From positions 1-6,578 of the forward strand of contig JAEYZV010000075.1 in assembly GCA_023427865.1 (NCBI GenBank): 6,578 bases of DNA. Reading direction: 5' to 3'. Below, piece by piece: positions 1 to 5,604 of this stretch (position 1 is the stretch's first letter; the number at the start of each line of letters is the position of its first letter). The notes under the pieces were generated by a model, which was given only the letters and a program-made list of their open reading frames with translations, ran no database searches and had not been told where the DNA came from. The position numbers and the translations under genes are program-made. Source of the stretch: Acidobacteriota bacterium. GTDB lineage: Bacteria; Acidobacteriota; Vicinamibacteria; Vicinamibacterales; Vicinamibacteraceae.

Positions 1-500
1 GCTGACGCGTCGGCGGGACTGGTGGACGCCACGAAGGTCGCGTACGTGGGCGTACGCGCGAAGTCGCTCGTCGGCGACCACTGCTGGATCCCGTAGAACA
101 CGCCGAATGCGATGACGAGGATCAGGAGGACCCACGCCCACGTCGGTGGCGGCGCCGGCGTCTCGGCCTGCGACGGCTCACAGTGGATGGCCGACGTACC
201 GCCATAGGCGTTGACGATGACCGGGATCTTGCCATCGAGCACGTCGTTCTCGTGGATACCCGAGACGGCAATCCCGGGGCCGTTGCGGACACTGAAGTCG
301 ATGGTCCGGACGCCCTTCACCCCGCCCGAGTCATACGCCTCGATGCGCAGGACGTGTGGGCCGTCTTCCAGCAGCGACGTATCCAGCTCGAAGTTCAATG
401 GCGGCGTCGTGCTCAACAGCGGCTCGGTCGCCCCATCGAGGAAGATGTCGATGCGATCGCTCGGTCTCTCCGTCCGGCTGTCGTTCGACTCCGCGGTCAT
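1..500 (-). CDS. Partial membrane protein with N-terminal Ig-like domain, in the ccoP position of the cbb3 operon
   Basis: This frame is open from an ATG at 500 to the window edge (166 codons visible), so the C-terminus is missing. Residues about 16-72 look like a bacterial Ig-like beta-sandwich: a 'DIFLDG' strand, then 'DGPHVLRIEAYDSGG' and a 'TIDFSV' strand. A second beta-rich stretch (about 76-100) and a Pro-rich linker (about 109-120, 'ETPAPPPT') follow. One membrane span covers about 121-140 ('WAWVLLILVIAFGVFYG'), resembling the last helix of CcoP before its periplasmic heme domain. There is no signal peptide. The start has a good ribosome site (GGGAG, 5 nt away) and overlaps the stop of the upstream CcoQ-like gene as ATGA. 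Position and the TM pattern suggest the c-type cytochrome subunit that feeds electrons to CcoO/CcoN, but no CXXCH is visible within the window. The alternative is an unrelated accessory or assembly protein. That it is coding is very likely; its role is inferred. Confidence 0.8.
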   Translation of the reverse strand, partial: MTAESNDSRTERPSDRIDIFLDGATEPLLSTTPPLNFELDTSLLEDGPHVLRIEAYDSGGVKGVRTIDFSVRNGPGIAVSGIHENDVLDGKIPVIVNAYGGTSAIHCEPSQAETPAPPPTWAWVLLILVIAFGVFYGIQQWSPTSDFARTPTYATFVASTSPADAS

Positions 501-730
501 TGCGGCTCCCTGCGTTCGATGTCCTCGAGGATGCGTCGCTTGACGTGGCGGGGATCGGTCTCGCCCGGACGCGCCAGGTACAGGAACGTGCAGACGGTCG
601 TCACCAGGACGACGACGACGCCGGCCATCACGATTGCGATCTCCGCCGCCGAGTGTGGCGACGCCATGACGTGCCTTTGCATCGATCGGGAGAACTCGCT
701 GGCCGACTGCATCGCGACGATCGACATCAT
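497..730 (-). CDS. Small single-span membrane protein, CcoQ-like
   Basis: A 77-residue peptide with one strong transmembrane helix at about residues 29-52 ('IAIVMAGVVVVLVTTVCTFLYLA'-type core). A charged tail follows that starts 'RPGETDP' and is rich in Arg, Lys, Asp and Glu. It lies directly after ccoO, where canonical operons carry ccoQ, whose product stabilises the cbb3 complex in the cytoplasmic membrane. The N-terminus (about 28 residues, with two His and several Met) is longer than in typical CcoQ. The start is ATG-ATG with a good GGAGAG ribosome site about 5 nt upstream. It overlaps the ccoO stop by ATGA, and its own TGA overlaps the next ATG the same way, so translation is coupled on both sides. 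Assignment rests on size, topology and gene order rather than a diagnostic motif. Confidence 0.8.
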   Translation of the reverse strand: MMSIVAMQSASEFSRSMQRHVMASPHSAAEIAIVMAGVVVVLVTTVCTFLYLARPGETDPRHVKRRILEDIERREPQ

Positions 731-1350
731 CGCGGCTCTCCGCCGAAGCCATCGATCGGGACCTGGCGCAGCTTCAGCAGGTACGCCACGAGCGCGCGGC
801 CTCGTCGGTTCGGCACCACGACGCCGCTGGCCGGCGCGTGGCTTGGCGGCAGCGGAACGAGCACGTCGCCGTCAGCGGCCGCATCCTTGATGTCGAACAG
901 CCACGGGAACGCCGGCATGATCGAGTCGGGGACCACCGATCGCGGGTTGTACAGGTGCAGGTACTGCCAGACGTCGCTCGCCTGGCGGGCGCCGACGTTG
1001 GAGAGATCCGGCCCGGTGCGTTCACTCCCGAGCACCGCCGGCGCATAGGGCTGCCAGATGCTGATCGGGCGCACGAACGCGTAGTCACCGGGCGCCGATG
1101 GCCGGCCCCAGACCCCGTCCATCTCGAGCGGCCTCACCTGCTGCGTGTGGCAGTACACGCAGCCTTCGGACACGTAGACACCGAGACCCTCCGTCTCCAT
1201 CGCCGTCGGCGGCACCGCTCCCGGCAGCGGCTGCGTGTGGTGCTGTACCCAGATGGCGGGGCCGATGCCGACGAGGGAGGCAAGCAGGACGAAGCCGAAG
1301 AACGACACTCCGAAGAGCAGCCAGTGGTTCCTTCCGAAGTCGAACGTCAT
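727..1350 (-). CDS. ccoO: cbb3-type cytochrome c oxidase, mono-heme c subunit (CcoO/FixO)
   Basis: A 207-residue membrane-anchored cytochrome c that passes electrons to the CcoN active site. One N-terminal helix (about 10-33) anchors it, with the heme domain on the periplasmic side. The heme motif is CVYCH (C64, C67, H68) followed by 'TQQVRPL', a CcoO hallmark. The 'GPDLSNVG' block (113-120) and 'SIMPAFPWL' (143-151) are also family signatures; M145 is the expected axial ligand. The length is close to the usual size for CcoO. The C-terminal part contains an Ala/Asp- and Pro-rich stretch (about 157-178) that is less conserved. The ATG overlaps the ccoN stop as ATGA and has no strong ribosome site of its own, so it probably depends on translational coupling with ccoN. 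The identification is firm. Confidence 0.96.
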   Translation of the reverse strand: MTFDFGRNHWLLFGVSFFGFVLLASLVGIGPAIWVQHHTQPLPGAVPPTAMETEGLGVYVSEGCVYCHTQQVRPLEMDGVWGRPSAPGDYAFVRPISIWQPYAPAVLGSERTGPDLSNVGARQASDVWQYLHLYNPRSVVPDSIMPAFPWLFDIKDAAADGDVLVPLPPSHAPASGVVVPNRRGRALVAYLLKLRQVPIDGFGGEPR

Positions 1351-2774
1351 GACACACCCGTCGTCGCCGCGCCGCCGTCACGCGGCCGGATGCTCCACAC
1401 GTTCCAGGCAAAGACCAGGTGCGAGAGGAACATCAGGGTGCCGCCGACGGCACGCCACAGCCAGTACGGCATCATGTCGGTCACCGAATGGATGAAGGGC
1501 ACGCCCGCGATCCAGTTGCGGCCCTGCATCGTGCCGCCGACCATGAGCGCGCCGCTGTAGAGCAGGTAACCAATGAGCGCGAACCAGAAGTGGATGCCCA
1601 CCCAGACGTGTGACGGCTCGTGTCCGGTCATGCGTGGCACCAGCCCGTACACCGTGCCCCAGATCAGGAATGCGACGAAGCCGTACATCGTCAGGTGCGA
1701 GTGCGCCACCGTGTAGTTGGTGAAGTGCCACAGGGCCTGGAGCGACCGGAAGGCTTCGAAGGTGCCCTGCAACGAGAACAGGAAGTAGGCGAGCACGCCG
1801 GCCAGGAGGAATGGCAGGCTGTAACTGCGGCCGATCGCGCGTTCCGAACCGCGCATCGTCAGCAGGAAGTTGCCGGTGCCGGCCGCGAGCGTCACGACCA
1901 TGCCCACGCTGAAGATGATCGCCACCGTCTGCAGCGCCCACGGGATGGGCGCGAAGATGAAGTGGTGGGCGCCAATCATCGAGTAGAAGACCATCTGCGT
2001 CCAGAACGCCAGCACGCCGAGCGAGTACGAGTAGATCGGCTTGTTGAGCAGGCGTGGCAGCGCGTAGTAGGTGAGGCCGAGGACCACCGGGGTGAACCAC
2101 ATGCCGACGCCCATGTGCATGTAGAAGCCCTGGATCACCGTCTCGCTGATCGCGTGCTGCTGGTACCACGGCACGTACGCGATGACCAGCAGGGCGATCG
2201 TCCAGAGGAAGCCGCCCATGATGTACCAGTTGGAGATGTAGATTTCCTCGAGGTTCCGCGCGGCAATCGTCCGGATGAGGTTGTACGCGACGAGGACGAC
2301 GCCCAGCGCGAAGACGCCCTGCACCGGCCAGATGTACTCGCGGTACTCCTGGCCGGCGTTGCTGATGCCGCTCATCAGCAGCGCGTTGCCGACCAGCACC
2401 GACGCATTGATCAGCCACAGGCTCACGTGCGCAAGCCGGAAACTGTGGAGCCTGCGCCTGCTGGTCTTCGGCACGACGTACAACGCCATGCTGATCATCG
2501 CCAGGCTCGACCAGCCCCAGAAGACGGTGTTCGTGTGCACGGGGCGCAATCGCCCGAACGCGAGCCAGGGCACGTGTTCGAGGTCGGGCAACACGAACTT
2601 GATGCCGAGGTACTCCCCCACGAGCGTGCCGAACACGAGCCAGACGGTCGCCCAGCTCAGGTAGCCGAAGACGAGCCGCACCCACGCCGTGTCGGTGTCG
2701 GCAACGGGCTCGACGCGGGCCTTGGCGACGACGAGCGGTCGCGCCACCAGCGATCCTGCGGCGCCGTCAGCCAT
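1347..2774 (-). CDS. ccoN: cbb3-type cytochrome c oxidase catalytic subunit I (CcoN/FixN), divergent form
   Basis: A 475-residue heme-copper oxidase subunit with about 12 membrane helices; it reduces O2 to water and moves protons. The low-spin heme ligand is H80 in 'RPVHTNTVFWGW'. The CuB ligands are H220 ('YMHMGVGMWF') and the pair H270-H271 ('GAHHFIF'). Y264, four helical-turn-spaced residues before that pair in 'VFYSMIGAHH', matches the cross-linked helix-VII tyrosine of cbb3 enzymes and argues against a NorB-type NO reductase. H358 and H360 ('VAHSHLTMYGF') are the heme b3 and heme b ligands. 'KPIYSY' (245-250) resembles the K-channel start. Compared with proteobacterial CcoN, the CuB His is followed by Met-Gly-Val rather than Asn-Ala-Val, and the loop between 'TFE' (338-340) and the heme His pair is about four residues shorter. 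No strong ribosome site precedes the ATG. The gene lies 39 bp after the cupin and overlaps ccoO by 4 bp. Confidence 0.95.
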   Translation of the reverse strand: MADGAAGSLVARPLVVAKARVEPVADTDTAWVRLVFGYLSWATVWLVFGTLVGEYLGIKFVLPDLEHVPWLAFGRLRPVHTNTVFWGWSSLAMISMALYVVPKTSRRRLHSFRLAHVSLWLINASVLVGNALLMSGISNAGQEYREYIWPVQGVFALGVVLVAYNLIRTIAARNLEEIYISNWYIMGGFLWTIALLVIAYVPWYQQHAISETVIQGFYMHMGVGMWFTPVVLGLTYYALPRLLNKPIYSYSLGVLAFWTQMVFYSMIGAHHFIFAPIPWALQTVAIIFSVGMVVTLAAGTGNFLLTMRGSERAIGRSYSLPFLLAGVLAYFLFSLQGTFEAFRSLQALWHFTNYTVAHSHLTMYGFVAFLIWGTVYGLVPRMTGHEPSHVWVGIHFWFALIGYLLYSGALMVGGTMQGRNWIAGVPFIHSVTDMMPYWLWRAVGGTLMFLSHLVFAWNVWSIRPRDGGAATTGVS

Positions 2775-2813
2775 GTCGTCGCATGCGACGTCGGAGACCC
2801 GTGTTCCCGTGCG

Positions 2814-3218
2814 TCACGTCGCCGACCTCTCGCCGGTCGTGGGCCGGGCGATCGTCAGCAGGACGGCGCTGTCGTCGAGCGCGACGACGTCGTGCGGGAG
2901 GTTCCGATCCAGCGCGAGCAACCCACCCTGGCGCAGGTCGAAGTGCCGTCCGTGAGCGCGCACCTGGATGTGCCCGGACACGGTCTGGATCGAGATCTGT
3001 CCGTCCGTGTGATGCCCTGGGATGGTCGCGCCTGCCTGCAGGGCGATGAGCACGACCCGGAGGCGGTCGTACTTGACCAGCGTCTTCGCGTTGTGCCCGG
3101 ATTGCCACCCCGCCTCGCGTCGGAGCTGCGCCAGTTCTCCGGCCACGTCGAACTCGAGGTACGGGGCGGCCAGTGGCTGCGGGTGAGGACGCCGGCCGTC
3201 GTTCGTCGCTTCATCCAT
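2814..3218 (-). CDS. Small single-domain cupin protein, first gene of the oxidase operon
   Basis: A 134-residue protein with one beta-barrel cupin domain (about 55-124). The first cupin motif is 'GHHTDGQISIQTVSG' (68-82): two His (H69, H70) are present, but Gln (Q74) stands where the classical metal-binding Glu would be. The second motif is reduced to 'LDRNLPHDV' (103-111), with H109 as the remaining candidate ligand. The N-terminal part ('AKTLVKYDRLRVVLIAL', 44-60) leads into the barrel. No signal peptide or membrane segment is visible, so it is probably cytoplasmic. The function is unknown; proteins of this type bind a metal or a small ligand and often act as sensors or stress proteins. It is 39 bp ahead of ccoN on the same strand, so it is probably co-transcribed. 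The ATG at 3218 is the only plausible start but lacks a clear ribosome site; a sigma-54 promoter match ends just before it. Confidence 0.87.
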   Translation of the reverse strand: MDEATNDGRRPHPQPLAAPYLEFDVAGELAQLRREAGWQSGHNAKTLVKYDRLRVVLIALQAGATIPGHHTDGQISIQTVSGHIQVRAHGRHFDLRQGGLLALDRNLPHDVVALDDSAVLLTIARPTTGERSAT

Positions 3219-3232
3219 ACGCGGCTCGTGGC

Positions 3233-3248
3233 TGCAAGCGGCGATCCA
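3233..3248 (-). promoter_or_regulatory. Predicted sigma-54 (-24/-12) promoter for the cupin-ccoNO operon
   Basis: Read on the minus strand this is TGGATCGCCGCTTGCA. It has the invariant GG (-24) and GC (-12) with exactly 10 bases between them, and matches 10 of the 12 fixed positions of TGGCACG-N4-TTGCW; the two misses are the CA after GG. Counting 12 bases on from the -12 C puts +1 near 3222, only 4 nt before the cupin ATG. The neighbouring sigma-54 activator gene and the dyads about 108 and 128 bp upstream support it. No transcript start has been measured. Confidence 0.62.
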
Positions 3249-3322
3249 GCAACCGGCTTCGCGTTGGTGGCCGTCGGGGCCATCAATCGCGGTACTGACG
3301 AGAGGTGAAAGGGGTCACGCGT

Positions 3323-3336
3323 CTTTCAGCTGAAAG
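3323..3336. promoter_or_regulatory. Perfect 14-bp dyad, candidate activator-binding site 1 (UAS1)
   Basis: CTTTCAGCTGAAAG is a perfect palindrome in a non-coding divergent region. Its core TTTCA-GC-TGAAA recurs with one extra central base at 3344-3356. Its centre (3329.5) lies about 108 bp upstream of both predicted sigma-54 transcription starts, a typical enhancer distance. The Fis-type HTH activator encoded at 3769-5448 is the obvious candidate binder. A lone TGAAA half-site occurs at 3306-3310. Confidence 0.6.
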
Positions 3337-3343
3337 GCGGGCG

Positions 3344-3356
3344 TTTCAGCGTGAAA
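3344..3356. promoter_or_regulatory. TTTCA-GCG-TGAAA dyad, candidate activator-binding site 2 (UAS2)
   Basis: TTTCAGCGTGAAA has perfect 5-bp arms identical to those of the dyad at 3323-3336, with a 3-bp instead of 2-bp centre. The two centres are 20.5 bp apart, close to two turns of B-DNA, so both sites face the same side of the helix, as expected for cooperative binding by an enhancer-binding protein. Its centre is about 88 bp from the plus-strand start and 128 bp from the minus-strand start. Confidence 0.55.
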
Positions 3357-3411
3357 TGCCGACCGCGCCCCTGAGAGTGGTCGGCTCCGCGGTTCGGGGC
3401 AGCACCCGGGC

Positions 3412-3427
3412 TGGCCCGGCACTTGCG
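3412..3427 (+). promoter_or_regulatory. Predicted sigma-54 (-24/-12) promoter for the small plus-strand gene
   Basis: TGGCCCGGCACTTGCG has GG at 3413-3414 and GC at 3425-3426 with exactly 10 bases between. It matches 10 of 12 fixed positions of TGGCACG-N4-TTGCW. The expected +1 is about 3438, three bases before the ATG at 3441. It mirrors the minus-strand promoter at 3233-3248 across the two dyads. Confidence 0.62.
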
Positions 3428-3440
3428 AGACTACGAGAGC

Positions 3441-3809
3441 ATGATGGGGTGCTCCTTCGTACGGCAAGACGTGGTCGATGCAGGCGAACGGACCGGCGCA
3501 GCGGAGGCGCCGGCGCTGCGGGACGACGCGCGGGTCGCGAGTCGCCGCGCCGGGCCGGTCCCAGGCGACGTGCTCGTCTCCGAACGGAGCGCCCGCGCCG
3601 ACGTGTACGCCATCAGCATCTTCCCGTCCGCGGCCGTCGTCGTCGTGCTGGCACGCTACGCCGATGCGATCGAGAAGGTGCGCGAGATGGCTCGGAGCCT
3701 CGACGTCGACGGGTGGTACACCTGCGACCACACCCACTACGCGCAGGTCACGACGCCCCGAAGCGTCGTCAGAGCAAGCCGTACTGCTTCATCCTGCGCC
3801 AGAGGGTGA
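3441..3809 (+). CDS. Small conserved-looking protein of unknown function, divergent from the oxidase operon
   Basis: A 122-residue protein whose well-formed core is residues about 43-104. It starts 'GDVLVSE', continues with a short beta-like hydrophobic stretch ('VYAISIFPS', 'VVVVLARY'), an amphipathic helix ('ADAIEKVREMARSL'), and ends with 'VDGWYTCDHTHYAQV'. The strand-strand-helix layout and the final W/DHTH block recall small DUF2188-like proteins, but I do not recognise the family with confidence. There is no signal peptide; the Val-rich stretch is too short for a clear membrane span. Third-position G/C is very high through the core, which supports real coding. The start could be ATG 3441 or ATG 3444 (GAGAG lies 4 nt before the latter); a TTG at 3423 would fall inside the -12 element. 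The last 18 or so codons lose the G/C bias and overlap the 3' end of the convergent activator gene by 41 bp. Its sigma-54 promoter suggests it is induced together with the oxidase. Confidence 0.72.
   Translation: MMGCSFVRQDVVDAGERTGAAEAPALRDDARVASRRAGPVPGDVLVSERSARADVYAISIFPSAAVVVVLARYADAIEKVREMARSLDVDGWYTCDHTHYAQVTTPRSVVRASRTASSCARG
3750..3769. terminator. GC-rich stem-loop at the convergent gene ends
   Basis: The arms ACGACGC and GCGTCGT form a perfect 7-bp stem around a 6-nt loop. It begins at the stop codon of the minus-strand activator gene. No T-run follows on either strand, so it is not a classical intrinsic terminator; it may still slow transcription or stabilise 3' ends. It lies within the tail codons of the plus-strand gene. 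Confidence 0.35.
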
Positions 3810-5448
3810 CCGTGCTGAACTTCATCGCGGCCGCGGTGGCCTTGCGGTTGCCGCCGGTGCGCTGCAGCGCCGCGGCAATGGCGGCGCGCTCCCGCTCCCG
3901 CATCGAGACGCCATCCCGGACCAGCCGGTCTGCGTCCAACGGCAGCGCGGACGACAGGTCGCTGCGCCGGATGTTCGTGCCGCGGGCCAGGATCACGGCC
4001 CGTTCGACGGCGTGCTCGAGTTCACGGACGTTCCCCGGCCACTGATACTCGATCAGGCCGCTCATCGCCTCGGGAGCGACGGCCTCCACCTTCTTGCCCA
4101 GGCGTGTCGCAGCGCGGCGGACGAAGCGATCGACGAGTAGCGGGATGTCGTCGCGTCGCTCGCGCAGCGGTGGAACCGTGATGACGAACACCGCGAGGCG
4201 ATAGTACAGGTCCTCCCGGAAGTCCCCCGCCGCTACCGCCGCGCGCAGGTCACGGTTGGTCGCGGCGACGATGCGCGCGTCGACCTTGATCGTGCGCTCC
4301 GCCCCGACGCGGCGAATCTCGCGTTCCTGCAGCGCACGCAGCAGCTTGGCCTGGACGGCCGGTGTGACGTCGCCGATCTCGTCGAGGAAAAGCGTCCCGC
4401 CGCCCGCGACCTCGAACAGACCGGCCTTGTCGCGGACCGCGCCCGTGAACGCGCCGCGCACGTGGCCGAACAACTCGGATTCCAGCAACGTCTCGGTCAG
4501 CGCCGCACAGTTGACCGAGACCAACGGCCCGGCTGCGCGGGGACTCTCGTCATGAATCATGCGGACGATGAACTCCTTGCCGGTGCCGCTCTCGCCCTGG
4601 ACCAGCACGGTCGTCTCCAGCGGCGCGACCCGTGCAGCCAGTTCGAGCACGTCCCGCATCACGGCACTGCCGGCGACGAACTGCCTCGATTCCGCGAGGC
4701 GCGCCACGCGCTCCGGTAGTCCGTTCAAGGCCCGCTCGCGTTCGGCCACGAGCTGCTCGCGCCGTTGCAACGCCCGAAGGCGGCGATTCACGATATCCCG
4801 TAGCCGCTCCACCTCGGCGCCGAGCGCCGCGCCATGGAAGTCGTCCCGCAGCGCCTCGAGTTCCTCGTTCCAGCTGGCGGCGTCCTTGCCGATCACGATG
4901 CATCGCCCTGCCCCTGTCGCGAGGCACGCCGATTCGCGGAAGTAGATCTCCTGTCGCAGGCACGCGCTGGCGTAGCCGCTCGCGTAACCAACGAGTGACC
5001 AACAGACCGGCGCCGCGCTCCGGCCGTAGTGGTGCAGGTGATGCTCGGCGACGTAGGAGTCGTGCCAGGCGAGTTCCTGCTCGAAGCGCCCGCTCGCACA
5101 GTCGTACGTCATCCGGGTGCTCTCGGTGCGCACGATCCCTTCGAGGCGCTGCAGTTCGGCGCCGGCACTGAGGCCGTCGAGTGGGTCCGCCCAACGCCAT
5201 CGGTTGCGGAGGCTGACAGCGTCGTGATAGCCGTCCGCGTATCCGAATCGCAGGAAGAGCCGTCGAGCGTCGACGATCCCCAACGTGTCGATGAGTTCCT
5301 TGCGGAGCAGGCCCATCGCCACCGCGCTGAGCAGCACGAGACGCTGGTCGTGCAGCCGGACGATGCCTTGTTCGGGCCTGAAGTCGAGGACTTCCGTGGG
5401 ATGGTGGCCGCGTTCGGTGTGGGGAGGCCGTGGTGTCCTGCGTGCCAT
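3769..5448 (-). CDS. Sigma-54-dependent transcriptional activator, XylR/DmpR type (XylR_N-V4R-AAA+-Fis HTH)
   Basis: A 559-residue enhancer-binding protein; it binds upstream DNA and uses ATP to open sigma-54 promoters when a small ligand is sensed. Domains: XylR_N about 22-118 ('RPEQGIVRLHDQRLVLL'), V4R about 120-188 ('PVCWSLVGYASGYASA'), coiled-coil linker about 194-240, AAA+ about 255-493, Fis-type HTH about 532-559. The AAA+ part is intact: Walker A GESGTGKE (285-292), sigma-54 contact loop GAFTGA (332-337), Walker B 'TLFLDE' (D356, E357), arginines in 'FREDLYYRL' (410-418). C149, E172, C175 and C183 keep the spacing of the zinc site I recall for MopR (C155, E178, C181, C189), and W128 that of its effector-contacting W134; Q100 replaces the effector-contacting His. 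The start at ATG 5448 gives an N-terminus like DmpR's, with GGAG 11 nt upstream; ATG 5484 and TTG 5544 are alternatives. It probably controls the divergent region at 3219-3440. Confidence 0.93.
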   Translation of the reverse strand: MARRTPRPPHTERGHHPTEVLDFRPEQGIVRLHDQRLVLLSAVAMGLLRKELIDTLGIVDARRLFLRFGYADGYHDAVSLRNRWRWADPLDGLSAGAELQRLEGIVRTESTRMTYDCASGRFEQELAWHDSYVAEHHLHHYGRSAAPVCWSLVGYASGYASACLRQEIYFRESACLATGAGRCIVIGKDAASWNEELEALRDDFHGAALGAEVERLRDIVNRRLRALQRREQLVAERERALNGLPERVARLAESRQFVAGSAVMRDVLELAARVAPLETTVLVQGESGTGKEFIVRMIHDESPRAAGPLVSVNCAALTETLLESELFGHVRGAFTGAVRDKAGLFEVAGGGTLFLDEIGDVTPAVQAKLLRALQEREIRRVGAERTIKVDARIVAATNRDLRAAVAAGDFREDLYYRLAVFVITVPPLRERRDDIPLLVDRFVRRAATRLGKKVEAVAPEAMSGLIEYQWPGNVRELEHAVERAVILARGTNIRRSDLSSALPLDADRLVRDGVSMRERERAAIAAALQRTGGNRKATAAAMKFSTVTLWRRMKQYGLL

Positions 5449-5604
5449 GGTGCGCCCGACTCCACCGGGCCGTACCTGATCCATACCACGCAGCGCCGTC
5501 CGAGGAACGGCTTTCCAGGCTCGACTCCGACGCGTCGGGTGCAACGACCCGCCGCACCGCGAAGCACGCCGGTCGAGCCGGACGCACCTCCGCGGGTGAA
5601 TCCG

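Noticed and set aside
1378..2685. Open frame of 435 codons on the minus strand inside ccoN
   Set aside because: An out-of-frame shadow of ccoN, very Arg/His/Pro-rich with no domain pattern; the ccoN frame has all heme and copper ligands.
2855..3286. Alternative 143-codon minus-strand frame overlapping the cupin
   Set aside because: Ser/Thr/Arg-rich shadow without domain features; the cupin frame shows a clear beta-barrel pattern with conserved His.
1620..3308. Long open frame of 562 codons on the plus strand
   Set aside because: It is antisense to ccoN and the cupin, its product is an unnatural mix of Arg, His, Asp and Glu without hydrophobic core, and it crosses the divergent promoter region. 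In GC-rich DNA the strand opposite a real gene often stays open.
3315..3737. Minus-strand open frame of 140 codons opposite the small plus-strand gene
   Set aside because: It would cover the dyads and the plus-strand promoter, and its composition lacks structure; the plus-strand frame has strong third-position G/C bias and a plausible fold.
5566..5583. CCGG-TCGAG-CCGG inverted repeat between the response regulator and the activator
   Set aside because: The arms are only 4 bp, there is no T-run, and such repeats are frequent by chance in GC-rich DNA.
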